Shown: positions 16,390 to 25,110 of the stretch, piece after piece
Layout: each line of letters opens with the position of its first letter
Numbering within the stretch: the first letter of the stretch is position 1
NCBI GenBank assembly: GCA_947467145.1
Contig: CANIGJ010000002.1
Span: forward strand, 77,423-141,422
Direction: 5' to 3'
Source: Rhodospirillaceae bacterium
GTDB lineage: Bacteria > Pseudomonadota > Alphaproteobacteria > Rhodospirillales > UBA2165
Length of the DNA: 64,000 nt
Notes under the pieces: model-generated
The model's database searches: none
The model's input: only the letters and a program-made list of their open reading frames with translations
Told to the model about the DNA's origin: nothing
Made by a program: the position numbers and the translations under genes

Positions 16390-17772
16390 CTAGACTGAAT
16401 ATTCGGTGGGGCGCCGTTCTTCGGACCGTTCCGCCGCAACGCCACCGTCTTCGTGCGTATTGCGCGGCACATGTAGGAAGGACATCAGCGTATATACCTC
16501 GGGAAGGTAAATATTCGGCGCACGGAAAAAATCTATGTGAAGTCCGCCCTCGGCATTGTTCCAATGCGCCTTACGGCTGAGGATCGCACACAGCAATTGT
16601 TGGCTCAGAAAGCATTCGAGATAGGGCTGGATGCGCTCTTCGATGTGGCTTTCGGAAAAGGTTGTTCGGGGGTCAGAAAAATTGAAGTGAAAGGACGTAC
16701 GCCCATCGATGGTCAGATATATGTTGTAGTCGATCTTCCAGTCGAGGCGTGTCTGTTGTTGCCAGATGTGATTGCGGCCCGTTTGGACCATTGTTTTTAT
16801 TTCGCGAACGTCCGTGCACTCGCTTTCCCATTCGTAGGGAAACGGCACATCCTTTAACCGCTCAGCGAAATCGTCGCGATCCTGATCCGTCCATCTTCGT
16901 GGCGGCAAGCCGGACAGAGTCCCATCCTCGATATTGAGTATCGTGCCGCAATCCATGCGAACAGCCGTCGTAGGCCCTCTGCCGACGCGCTCCGTTTTAT
17001 TGATCTGTGAAACCGCCTCATCTGCCGAAGCCAGCCCAATAAATGGATTCTTCTCATGGAGCGAGCCCACGACAACATATTCCGCGGCACAGGGGACGAC
17101 GATGCGTGGTCGGACGATATCGGTTATGGCCACGAAATGGTCAATGTATTCGCGTTGAAGACGCTTAGCCTCGGCCACCTTTTCGGCCTGGTTCAGGTTG
17201 CGAAAGCTGGCCGGATAAGGACCGGATGCCGAATGAGGCATCAAGGCAAGGTCAATCGAGGGATGAGCGGCCACGATTTTTCTAGCCGATACGGCGTCCA
17301 GGTAATTGTCGTTGCAGTTCAGAATGGTCCGGTCGTCCCATTCCAGTAGGATCGCGCTATCGATCAGGCTTCCGAAAGCCGAAGCAGCGAAAAGATTATT
17401 TATAAATTGGCCGTACAGGGTAATGCGGGCGTTGCACTTCAGATTGGTTTGTTCGCCAGGATGAAGCGAGATTACGTTCTTAAATCCAAAAGCACGCAGT
17501 TTCCGCTCAAGAAGGCAATTCATGTAGGCCGGAACAATGAATGTCGTATCCCGGCGAGCGCGATTCAATGCTTTGAAATCGCAATGATCGGGATGGATAT
17601 GCGATATATAAATGTAATCACAATCCTCGACGGAAAATTTCGTCGGCCGCAAAGGCGGATAGTGGAACCAGCTTCCTTCGAAGGGACCCTGCGTCAGCCA
17701 TATGTCCATCCCGATCACGACACCATCGTGTTCGAGATAGAATCCAGTATTACTGATGAACTCCAACTGCAT
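16390..17772 (-). CDS. CMAH-like metallo-beta-lactamase-fold protein without Rieske domain
   Basis: 460 residues from the ATG at 17770-17772, which follows the upstream stop by 4 bp. The fold starts at once: QLEFISNTGFYLEHDGVV, MDIWLTQGPFEGSW-HYPPLRPT, then YISHIHPDH with metal ligands His58, His60, Asp62 and His63. Further on come LNCNDNY, HSASGPYPASF, VPCAAEYVVVGS and HWNNAEGGLHIDF. This order of blocks resembles the MBL part of CMP-N-acetylneuraminate hydroxylase (CMAH) and UlaG-like proteins. The N-terminal Rieske domain of CMAH is missing and no Rieske gene is adjacent. A role in modifying the N-acyl group of a nonulosonate is suggested only by resemblance and location. Confidence 0.72.
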   Translation of the reverse strand: MQLEFISNTGFYLEHDGVVIGMDIWLTQGPFEGSWFHYPPLRPTKFSVEDCDYIYISHIHPDHCDFKALNRARRDTTFIVPAYMNCLLERKLRAFGFKNVISLHPGEQTNLKCNARITLYGQFINNLFAASAFGSLIDSAILLEWDDRTILNCNDNYLDAVSARKIVAAHPSIDLALMPHSASGPYPASFRNLNQAEKVAEAKRLQREYIDHFVAITDIVRPRIVVPCAAEYVVVGSLHEKNPFIGLASADEAVSQINKTERVGRGPTTAVRMDCGTILNIEDGTLSGLPPRRWTDQDRDDFAERLKDVPFPYEWESECTDVREIKTMVQTGRNHIWQQQTRLDWKIDYNIYLTIDGRTSFHFNFSDPRTTFSESHIEERIQPYLECFLSQQLLCAILSRKAHWNNAEGGLHIDFFRAPNIYLPEVYTLMSFLHVPRNTHEDGGVAAERSEERRPTEYSV

Positions 17773-17776
17773 CTGG

Positions 17777-18775
17777 CTAGCGGACAATTCTATCGACGGT
17801 AACGTGCTGTGCCGCGCGCTCGCGCGCGAGAATGTGCCGCGCAACTCTTCTTGCGCCCTTTCCATCGATCACGTCGAGCGCGGGCACGTGCGGAAAGCCG
17901 GACGTCTGCAATTCGATGAACGCGGAAAGAAGCGCGGATACATCGGGTGATCGTAGACAATTCACGCCAATGGCGCGGAGTGCCTGACCGTTCAGCCTGT
18001 GATTGTTCGCCATCTCAATAGCGACGATTGCGAGATGGGCGGCAGCGGCCTCAAGAATTGATACGCCTGCGCCACCGATATACATGGCGCAGCCCTTCAT
18101 CAGGCTCGTCATGTCCGCGCCGTGATGCACGAATAAGCGTCGCGGATAAAGTCGTTCAAGTTCTTCGATCGACCTGGTCGGCTGGCGTAACGGTGAAATC
18201 ACGGCATGAACGACGAGATCGCGAAACGTATCGAGAAGCGTATGTGCGACCGGCTCGGCGTAGCGACCGTCGTCGGTCCCGCCGAAACTGACGAGAATGC
18301 CAGGCGTGCCTGTGGCTTCGAGGCTGCGCTGGGCGCCAATGGTTCCGAATTCGGGATCTATGAGGGCATAGCGCGGGCCCAGCAGGAGTTCGGTGTCCCG
18401 CGCAACGTCATGATAGGCCAGGTCGGCGGCGAACAAATTGTGGTTGACGATGAGATCGGCCGACAAAGGCCGGTCGGCCAAGTCGTCGATGACGACCGAA
18501 TAAGCTGCGCGTCGATGAAGTCGTGACTGCGTGGCGATATCGATCCGATAGCTATCAAGGACGGAAAAGACTCCGTCTTGAACCATCGGGTCGGTGTCCC
18601 ATTTGGTTGTTTCGAAGCCGGCCGCTTGAGCCATATCGATTGCGTCGGCTGCAGGCGTATACACTTTGCACCGAGCGCCCTCGGCCTGAAAAGCCTCAGC
18701 GAGCGATAGGCAGCGCCGGAGATGTCCTAAGCCCACGTCGGGGCCGCTGTCGGCAAACAGGAAAACGTCAGGCAT
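17777..18775 (-). CDS. pseG: PseG-type UDP-sugar hydrolase
   Basis: 332 residues. PseG releases 2,4-diacetamido-2,4,6-trideoxy-L-altrose from its UDP carrier in pseudaminic acid synthesis. The N-terminal nucleotide-binding loop GPDVGLGHLRRCLSLAE (His18) is diagnostic of the family, and the C-terminal GT-B half has ILVSFGGTDD and IGGAGVSILEAAAAHLAIVAIEMANNHR. The start overlaps the PseH-like gene stop by 8 bp, matching the usual pseG/pseH neighbourhood. Confidence 0.88.
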   Translation of the reverse strand: MPDVFLFADSGPDVGLGHLRRCLSLAEAFQAEGARCKVYTPAADAIDMAQAAGFETTKWDTDPMVQDGVFSVLDSYRIDIATQSRLHRRAAYSVVIDDLADRPLSADLIVNHNLFAADLAYHDVARDTELLLGPRYALIDPEFGTIGAQRSLEATGTPGILVSFGGTDDGRYAEPVAHTLLDTFRDLVVHAVISPLRQPTRSIEELERLYPRRLFVHHGADMTSLMKGCAMYIGGAGVSILEAAAAHLAIVAIEMANNHRLNGQALRAIGVNCLRSPDVSALLSAFIELQTSGFPHVPALDVIDGKGARRVARHILARERAAQHVTVDRIVR

Positions 18776-19352
18776 TGGTAGCTACAGTGAAATCGGGTAA
18801 AATTTGGCCCCGTCGCTCGAGACGGGCCAAGTGCTTGGGTTTGATCTCCTGCCATTGTGAGGCAAGCATGCCGAGAACAATGACATCGCGGTAAGCGCCG
18901 TTTTTGCGGATATGGGCATGCAAACGCCCCTCGACGGTGAAACCGAATTTCTCATGCATCTGCCAGACGGATTCGTTGTCGGCGAGAACTTCGCAGCATA
19001 GCTTGTTTAACCCGAGATGCTCGAATACGTACAATAAAACAAAGACCTCGACAAAATAACCAACCCCGGCACCACGAAGTTCGGGATTGCCGATGTAGAA
19101 TCCCCAGCTCGCGCGCTGGTTGTTGCGATCGATATCGAATACGTAGGCGACGCCAAGCCCAACACCGCCGGCTTCGATCACCCAATATTTTTTGGTGTTG
19201 TCGTTCGCAAGTGCCGTGAACCAGATGCGATGTTCGGCCAGCCCGATGTCATGGTCACCGTACATGTACATCGCCACGTCGGGAGAATTCCGCCAAGCCA
19301 GGACCTGATCGCAATCATTCGGACGAAAATCACGAAGGCGAACCGATGCCAT
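18768..19352 (-). CDS. pseH: PseH-type GNAT N-acetyltransferase
   Basis: 194 residues. PseH acetylates the 4-amino group of UDP-4-amino-6-deoxy-N-acetyl-L-altrosamine. The sequence matches the acetyl_transf_3 PseH pattern: MASVRLRDFRPNDCDQVLAWRN, WGFYIGNPELRGAGVGYFVEV as the acetyl-CoA loop, LNKLCCEVLADNESVWQMHEKFGF and a basic C-terminus. It overlaps pseG by 8 bp and shares one base with the aminotransferase stop at 19352. Together with PseB, PseC and PseG it makes the pseudaminic branch nearly complete. Confidence 0.87.
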   Translation of the reverse strand: MASVRLRDFRPNDCDQVLAWRNSPDVAMYMYGDHDIGLAEHRIWFTALANDNTKKYWVIEAGGVGLGVAYVFDIDRNNQRASWGFYIGNPELRGAGVGYFVEVFVLLYVFEHLGLNKLCCEVLADNESVWQMHEKFGFTVEGRLHAHIRKNGAYRDVIVLGMLASQWQEIKPKHLARLERRGQILPDFTVATNA

Positions 19353-20689
19353 CAGATGAATTTCCGGAATACAGGTTTTACCGCGGGCCCGTCGAGAAGG
19401 TCTGCGACGCCATTCGCTGCCAAGGCTTGGTTGAAAACACTGCAGGCGTGATCAAAGGCGTCGGCCGTACGTTCGATTTCCCCGTCTCCGTGCGACGGCG
19501 TGACGACGAAAACGCCTTGGAACAAGATACCGCATCGAATGACTTCCTGAATGAACAACGTGCGGAATGCGAGGTCTGGCTCGCCTCGCCCCCGAACGGT
19601 CAGCGCCATAACGCACGGATAGCCTACAATGCCAATATGCTCGGCCAGTCCACGTCTGGCGATAACTTCCGTCAAGCGCGTCCGCAGTCGTTCGCCGGTG
19701 CGCCAATTTTTGCCTACGATATCCGAGCTCGTGAAGGCGTCGATTGTAGCGATCATCGCGGCGAGACCCGTTGCCTCGGCGCCGTGCGTCGTCGACAAAA
19801 GGAACAGTTTTCGCGAGCCCTCGTCTTCTATACCGCCCATCCGCATGATTTCGCGTCGTCCGGCCAGCGCCGCACAGGAAAATCCATTGGCGATGCCTTT
19901 GCCCCACGTGGATATGTCCGGTGTAACGCCAAAATAACTTCCGGCGCCCGGGACGGCCCATTTCAACCCGGACACCATTTCGTCGAATATTAGTACCGCA
20001 CCCTCTCGATCGCACAACGCGCGGATGCCTTCGAGAAATCCGGGATGCGGCGCATCGATTTTGACTGGCTCGAGCATGACACAGGCAATTTCGCCCTTGT
20101 GCTGCGCAAACAGGGCTTCCAGGGACGTCAGATCATTATAGGAAAATTGGACGCAAAAATTACGCAGTTCGTCCGGTATGCCGAAATCGACCTCCGTAGT
20201 GACGATAAACCAATCGTCAAACGAAAAAAACGGGTGTTCCTTGGGAACCGCGACCTTTGTGCGACCGGTATAGGCGCGCGCCAGTTTGACCGCGGCTGTA
20301 TTTACGACCGAGCCATGTTTAGCGAATTTGACCATATCCGTGCCGGTGACAGCGGCAAAGCGTTCGGCGGCCTCCAACTCCAACCGGGTGGCGCGGGTGA
20401 AATTTACGCCGTTCCCGATGGCTTCGATGACGGCTCGATTAACGTTTTCATGCGCGTGGCCCAACGACACCGATGCGAGTGCCATGCCCCAATCAACCAG
20501 ACAATTTCCATCCGCGTCCCAGACGTAACAGCCCTGTCCGCGCGTGAATCCATTGGGAGCGTTCCGCGGGAATTGATCCGCGCCCCGCGAATAGGTATGT
20601 GCGCCGCCCGGAACGAGCTTCGTCAAACGCTCTTCGAAGGCGTGGCCTTGGGAAAAATCGAGCCGGTTCTGGAACTTGGACTTATTCAT
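19352..20689 (-). CDS. Class III PLP aminotransferase (glutamate-1-semialdehyde aminomutase-like)
   Basis: 445 residues from the ATG at 20687-20689, which overlaps the upstream stop by 4 bp. A longer open frame to 21043 is antisense-like sequence over the methyltransferase gene. HemL-like marks are PGGAHTYSRGADQFP, FAKHGSVVNTAAVKLARAYTGR, cofactor-binding IFDEMVSG at 235-241 and the PLP lysine in STWGKGIANGF (Lys264). It is unlikely to be the haem enzyme, being buried in a sugar cluster; it may aminate a keto or aldehyde sugar or acid. Similar HemL-like genes occur in other nonulosonate and lipopolysaccharide clusters. Confidence 0.85.
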   Translation of the reverse strand: MNKSKFQNRLDFSQGHAFEERLTKLVPGGAHTYSRGADQFPRNAPNGFTRGQGCYVWDADGNCLVDWGMALASVSLGHAHENVNRAVIEAIGNGVNFTRATRLELEAAERFAAVTGTDMVKFAKHGSVVNTAAVKLARAYTGRTKVAVPKEHPFFSFDDWFIVTTEVDFGIPDELRNFCVQFSYNDLTSLEALFAQHKGEIACVMLEPVKIDAPHPGFLEGIRALCDREGAVLIFDEMVSGLKWAVPGAGSYFGVTPDISTWGKGIANGFSCAALAGRREIMRMGGIEDEGSRKLFLLSTTHGAEATGLAAMIATIDAFTSSDIVGKNWRTGERLRTRLTEVIARRGLAEHIGIVGYPCVMALTVRGRGEPDLAFRTLFIQEVIRCGILFQGVFVVTPSHGDGEIERTADAFDHACSVFNQALAANGVADLLDGPAVKPVFRKFI

Positions 20690-21627
20690 GAAGACTTCTT
20701 TTCGAATACGACGAAGCCGACGCCCAACCTCACCTTGTGCGGAAAATCGCCGGTCCGAAAAATTACCTTGAACCCAAGCTTCTCGAAATCGGCAACGCGT
20801 GCGGCAAAGTAATCGTTTGCAATGATATAATCGCGACGCATCCCAGTTTCGTTCCAATCGCGAAAGGGCTCGATCATGATTACATAACGAGCAGATACGC
20901 GCGCCAGCTCCGCAAGGGCGTGGCTGCGTATCTCCTCCATCTGTTCCAGCGCCAGAACGGTATAGACCAGCTCGAAGCTGTCGCGTTCGAACGGAATATT
21001 CCGCGCGTTGCCTTGCCGCAAATCGACGCTGCCCGCACGCCATATATCGTCGAGCGGCTCCGGGCTGTAGCGGGAAAAGATTTCAGGCAATTCGGGCAGG
21101 GCGGCAACTCGTCGAGCCGTTTCCACGCCATGCTCGGTCAATTCGATTCCAGAGAACGCTATGTCCGAAAACCGGCACGACAGCATCAAAAGGTTGTGTC
21201 CGCTGCCGAAGCCGACATCAAGGACATTGTGCGGCTTGAGCCGCCCAATCGCCCGCATAAGAAACAGCAGATAAACGTGCCGCATGCAGGCGCTCGAAGC
21301 ATCAAAGCCGCCGTTACGCCAGGCGTAGGGCGTACTCGCGCCGTTCGGCCCCAGATAGGCATCCCAATCATAATCGGCCCATTGTGACGAATAGTTAGTC
21401 AAAATTCCTTGTTGCGTGCGCCGGTAGCCTGGATGAATGGATCCTAGAATCCGCCGCCGCCATTTGCTCCGCCGCTGCTTGTTGCGGAGGACACTCAGTT
21501 TCTGCTGCCAGTTCGCATCGTCCGAAGAATATGTGCGGGTAATGAACGGAGCAAGAATGGCTTCGACCTCGCCGACCGAAAGTCCAAGCTCGAGCGGGCC
21601 GTCGGATCGAATCAAGATATCATTCAT
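20686..21627 (-). CDS. SAM-dependent methyltransferase, paralogue of the 886-1797 gene
   Basis: 313 residues. A class I methyltransferase with an N-terminal extension of about 135 residues, SAM motif VLDVGFGSGHN, and VYTVLALEQMEEIR in the active-site region. It shares its whole layout, including the YFAARV stretch near the C-terminus, with the 303-residue protein at 886-1797. Both ends overlap neighbours by 4 bp (aminotransferase downstream, PhyH-type oxygenase upstream). The two paralogues may methylate related acids made by different branches. Substrate unknown. Confidence 0.82.
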   Translation of the reverse strand: MNDILIRSDGPLELGLSVGEVEAILAPFITRTYSSDDANWQQKLSVLRNKQRRSKWRRRILGSIHPGYRRTQQGILTNYSSQWADYDWDAYLGPNGASTPYAWRNGGFDASSACMRHVYLLFLMRAIGRLKPHNVLDVGFGSGHNLLMLSCRFSDIAFSGIELTEHGVETARRVAALPELPEIFSRYSPEPLDDIWRAGSVDLRQGNARNIPFERDSFELVYTVLALEQMEEIRSHALAELARVSARYVIMIEPFRDWNETGMRRDYIIANDYFAARVADFEKLGFKVIFRTGDFPHKVRLGVGFVVFEKKSS

Positions 21628-22475
21628 GTCTGATCGGCCGGCCGCAATTCGGATTGAAACGACGCGGGAAGTTCATTGTAGACGGCGGGCGAAATGAAAG
21701 GCTTGTACCGCGGCAGGTACCCGGCGTGATAGTAGAATGTAATGGAATCGCGCTGTTGCGAATTTTTCCTGCGCAACCGATGGATCACCTGAGTATCGAA
21801 AAGCACTGCGGTTCCGGCCGGCCCGGTTACTTCGCAGACATCGGCCACGTTGGCATCGACCCAGCTGTCCGAGAAGCGGGTTTTTTCGAGGCGGTTGGAT
21901 TTCATTCCCTTATGTGTTCCGGCACAGAAGGCAAAGTTCTGATCGTCGCTCCGTACGTCGCTCAGATAAATCATCATTTTCATCTGACGACCGCGGTTAT
22001 CGTAATGCCACGTGTCCGCGGTTTGCCTGGTTTCCCAATCAAACATCCCGAGATCGATCGGCAGCACGCGGCGCACATCGGCATCGACCAGCTTGGTCTT
22101 GCGTTTCATATGGGCTTCAATCAACGCAATCACACCGTTATCAAAGGCGAGACGGGTAAGATCATCATTCAGCAATAGTGGGGGGGTTACATGATAGGCC
22201 TGCAGCATCTTGCTGAAGTGCGCGACGAGGTTGGCCTTATCCCCATTCACAACCGAATCAATCGTACGACGGACCTCATCGACCAACGGCAACGGGGCGA
22301 AGTTCTCGATCACGGTCACGCCCAGCCGGTCCAGTTCATCAACCCGCCGCGCGAGGTCATTCTTGTCAAAACCCGTTCCCGTCTCCGAGATACGATGCCA
22401 CGGAAACGGCGCGGATAAGACGAGATTGCGGAAATGAAAGTCGAGGGTTCCGGTTATCGTGGTCAGAACCGACAT
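21624..22475 (-). CDS. PhyH-type Fe(II)/2-oxoglutarate dioxygenase
   Basis: 283 residues. The phytanoyl-CoA dioxygenase fold is shown by the facial triad: H-x-D in WHYDN (His157, Asp159) and a distal histidine in FDTQVIHR (His232), followed by a nearby arginine region expected to bind 2-oxoglutarate. The family hydroxylates small molecules, including sugars, and appears in glycan and natural-product clusters. A G7 run (22190-22196) lies in the coding region. It overlaps the methyltransferase gene by 4 bp. Hydroxylation of a sugar or acid of the glycan is inferred. Confidence 0.85.
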   Translation of the reverse strand: MSVLTTITGTLDFHFRNLVLSAPFPWHRISETGTGFDKNDLARRVDELDRLGVTVIENFAPLPLVDEVRRTIDSVVNGDKANLVAHFSKMLQAYHVTPPLLLNDDLTRLAFDNGVIALIEAHMKRKTKLVDADVRRVLPIDLGMFDWETRQTADTWHYDNRGRQMKMMIYLSDVRSDDQNFAFCAGTHKGMKSNRLEKTRFSDSWVDANVADVCEVTGPAGTAVLFDTQVIHRLRRKNSQQRDSITFYYHAGYLPRYKPFISPAVYNELPASFQSELRPADQT

Positions 22476-22488
22476 GGCTGGTTTGTCC

Positions 22489-23310
22489 TTAACGTTTTAT
22501 CAAAAGTGCCTGCGTCCAAGGCGGATCAGGCAATTCATAATGCGCAATGCAATCGAATCGACCTAACTCGGTGACAAAGGACACGAAGTCCGAAGCCTTC
22601 GACCACGCCAACGCGCTGTGATCCACGTCCACCGACATCCCTTCGTCATAGCCGCGCGTAACGTCCATGATGAAAAGCCCCTTCGGAATCAAAAGGCGGA
22701 CGATCTCGGCAACCATTTTTTCCGGATCGAGACAATGGTCCATCGTATTCGTGTAGATGGCATCGAACGAACTGTCACCGAAGATCAGATTATGGAAATC
22801 GCCATACAAGACGTATGGATTGTTGTCCCCAGGGTTGAGATCGATCCCGATCGCAACGTACCCGAGGTCGATGAGAGCCTTGACCTCCGAGCCAATCCGC
22901 GCGCCGAGGCAGAGAACGTTGCGCCGCCCCTTTAACGCATCGCACGCCTCGAACATTGATCGAAACCTGTTATAGGCGTCGTCCTGATGCTTTCGGAGCT
23001 GCGTTTCCACTCGTTCAAGCTTCGACCGCTGGTTGGCGATATAGTCGTCGTAGGTTTGATATTCGCGTCGTGCCAGGCCGTTTCCAACCATCCAATTGTC
23101 GCTTGCCGCGAAGCGCTCCTGTCTGGAGTCGCGCTCGCCGTTCCAATCGCCTAGACGGCGAGCTTCCCGCAATTGATGGCTCGCCAGGGAATTCCCAATA
23201 ATCTTCGGGTTCAGAAAGCGGAACAGCCGAAGCGGGTTGCGTTTGAGATGGTACACTATCCGTTTTCGCGCATAAGCGACGTAGGACACACGCTCATTAT
23301 TTATCGGCAC
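22489..23310 (-). CDS. SAM-dependent methyltransferase
   Basis: 273 residues. After a basic N-terminus (KRIVYHLKRNPLRLFRF) and a helical linker, a class I methyltransferase core appears: RNVLCLGARIGSEVKAL (a degenerate SAM loop), IGIDLNPGDNNPYV, FDAIYTNTMDHCLDPEKM and LLIPKGLFIMDV. The DPxKxVxExxRLL arrangement is like Methyltransf_11. It lies 13 bp from the PhyH-type gene and 15 bp from the PIG-L deacetylase. The target is not readable. Confidence 0.78.
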   Translation of the reverse strand: MPINNERVSYVAYARKRIVYHLKRNPLRLFRFLNPKIIGNSLASHQLREARRLGDWNGERDSRQERFAASDNWMVGNGLARREYQTYDDYIANQRSKLERVETQLRKHQDDAYNRFRSMFEACDALKGRRNVLCLGARIGSEVKALIDLGYVAIGIDLNPGDNNPYVLYGDFHNLIFGDSSFDAIYTNTMDHCLDPEKMVAEIVRLLIPKGLFIMDVTRGYDEGMSVDVDHSALAWSKASDFVSFVTELGRFDCIAHYELPDPPWTQALLIKR

Positions 23311-23325
23311 GTGATAAGGTCCATT

Positions 23326-24027
23326 TTAAGATTCGATAAATTTGTGAAGGCTTCGGATCAGGACAAAAGCCTCGCAGGCGCCGACGCCGACCTCGCGGCC
23401 GCGCACACGGGCAAGATCGCGAATATGGTCGATGCTGCGCGGATGCGGGCTTGGGCGCATTTCCTCGTCGTAGGCTCGAAGCGCCTGGAGCTTGGTTTCG
23501 AGGCCGTCGCCGATCTCGACGTAATGGTTCGCGACGAATGCGGTGGTCGGGAGTGCGCCGTATTCGGTCGCGGACGGTGTTTCAAACGACAGGATCGCAG
23601 ATTGGGGGGTTCCGGGTAGGAAACGGAATGCCGTGAGAACCGCCTTGAAGCAAATCTGATGATCGATATTCAGGTCGCCTTGATGATGGGTGAGGATGAG
23701 ATCCGGACGGAACGAAGCCCCGATCTGCTCGACCTTGCGTACGATATCGATCAACGGGACGGTATCCATCGCGTTGTCGGGAAAGCCGGCGAATTGCGGA
23801 TCGGCTGTGCCCAATATTTTGGCGGCGGCGCGCGCCCTGTGTTTCAAGCGTTCGACGTCGGAGGCAGTGGTGTCCGGGCGCGACAGGGCGCCGGTCGCGA
23901 GAATGAGTGTCCGGACCTCGATTCCCGCGCGAACCATTTGGGCGACGGTCGCTCCGCAGCCCAGGACTTCGTCATCGGGATGGGCCGCGACGACCAGCGC
24001 TTTGCGAATATTATCGAGCATGCGCAA
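23326..24027 (-). CDS. PIG-L/LmbE-family N-deacetylase
   Basis: 233 residues. The zinc-binding signature AAHPDDE (His16, Asp18/Asp19) and the second block HHQGDLNIDH (His114/115, His123) are both present, so it should be active. The family removes N-acetyl groups from GlcNAc-like sugars or related substrates. It sits next to the NeuB-type gene at 24058-25110 (30 bp gap). It may expose an amine on a nonulosonate or its precursor for the cluster formyltransferase or acetyltransferases; this is inference. Confidence 0.87.
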   Translation of the reverse strand: MRMLDNIRKALVVAAHPDDEVLGCGATVAQMVRAGIEVRTLILATGALSRPDTTASDVERLKHRARAAAKILGTADPQFAGFPDNAMDTVPLIDIVRKVEQIGASFRPDLILTHHQGDLNIDHQICFKAVLTAFRFLPGTPQSAILSFETPSATEYGALPTTAFVANHYVEIGDGLETKLQALRAYDEEMRPSPHPRSIDHIRDLARVRGREVGVGACEAFVLIRSLHKFIES

Positions 24028-24057
24028 TCTGGGAAATCTTTCGCAGATCGATCCAAT

Positions 24058-25110
24058 TCATCCGCTGATGCGATCCCATGTGATCCATTCGTCGGCCACG
24101 ATATTGGCCGCCACGGTTTTGCCCAACACTTCGGACTTCCGATAAGGTGCGATTCCATATCCCGGCCGTTTTATGCAGAGCATGTCTTCCGTGAGCACGG
24201 TGCCTTTCGGGATATCTTTCGCGGCATGCAAGCTGCGCCGGGCGAAATCGTAGACCGTCTTTTCCGCGCCCCGCGGGCCGTCCTTGCGATCCGATCCCAT
24301 GGCGGCTTCGACGTCGCGAATGCTTTGCACCAGTGTCCGGAATTCGGCTGGTTCCATCGCGAAACGATGATCCGGGCCAGGCAACGCACGGTCGAGCGTG
24401 ATATGCTTTTCGACGACGCACGCGCCCAGAGCCACGGCGGCAGCGGCCACATGATATCCCATTGTGTGATCGGAAAATCCGACCAACGTCCCGAATGTCT
24501 CGCGCATTGTCGCCATGGCGCGCAGATCGATGATATCGACCGGCGCCGGATAGGCTACCGTGCATTGCAGTAAGATCACGTCGGCGTTGCCAACCGTGCG
24601 GCAGGCGTCAAGCGCGCGTTCGATGTCGTTCATGTCGGCGAGGCCGGTCGACAATATGACGGGCTTGCCTGTCGCCGCCATGGCGCGGACCAGATCGACA
24701 TCTGATAGTTCGGCGGATGTATTCTTGTAACCGACCGCACCCAACGATTCGAAAATCGCCAAAGCGTCCAGATCGCCGAACGAGGACATAAAAATCATGT
24801 CTCGCTCCTCGACCATCGTTTTCAACTGAGGCAACCAGGTGCGATCGATTTCGGTCTCTTGAATGATCGCGTGGATCGGTTTGTCATATCCGGGAACGGG
24901 CGGCGTGAAACGCGAATAATGCCGATCGGCAAGGAAGGTCTGGAACTTGACGCAGTCGGCTTTTGCTTCCGCTGCGGCATCGATCAGCCGCCGAGCTTTG
25001 TCGAGATCGCGATTATGGTTGGCTCCGATCTCGGCGATGACAAAGCAGGGGTGCCCGTCGCCGACTGCGCGTGTGCCGAACTTTATTTCCTTGCGGTCTT
25101 CAGAACGCAT
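24058..25110 (-). CDS. NeuB-family nonulosonate synthase with SAF domain
   Basis: 350 residues, the normal NeuB/PseI/LegI length. The barrel has FVIAEIGANHNRD near residues 23-35, CVKFQTF, a conserved lysine in VGYKNTSAELSD, ILSTGLADMND, LLQCTVAYPAP, VGFSDHTMGY and EKHITLDRALPGPDHRF, the last being of the Neu/Leg subtype. The C-terminal SAF domain runs from ARRSLHAAKDIPKG to LGKTVAANI. It condenses PEP with an N-acyl hexose and is the most canonical of the four NeuB paralogues here. It overlaps the GNAT gene by 11 bp. Confidence 0.88.
   Translation of the reverse strand: MRSEDRKEIKFGTRAVGDGHPCFVIAEIGANHNRDLDKARRLIDAAAEAKADCVKFQTFLADRHYSRFTPPVPGYDKPIHAIIQETEIDRTWLPQLKTMVEERDMIFMSSFGDLDALAIFESLGAVGYKNTSAELSDVDLVRAMAATGKPVILSTGLADMNDIERALDACRTVGNADVILLQCTVAYPAPVDIIDLRAMATMRETFGTLVGFSDHTMGYHVAAAAVALGACVVEKHITLDRALPGPDHRFAMEPAEFRTLVQSIRDVEAAMGSDRKDGPRGAEKTVYDFARRSLHAAKDIPKGTVLTEDMLCIKRPGYGIAPYRKSEVLGKTVAANIVADEWITWDRISG

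Noticed and set aside
20690..21043. Extended N-terminus of the HemL-like aminotransferase
   Set aside because: The extension is arginine-rich sequence in another frame of the methyltransferase gene; the ATG at 20689 overlaps the upstream stop and starts a normal family N-terminus.
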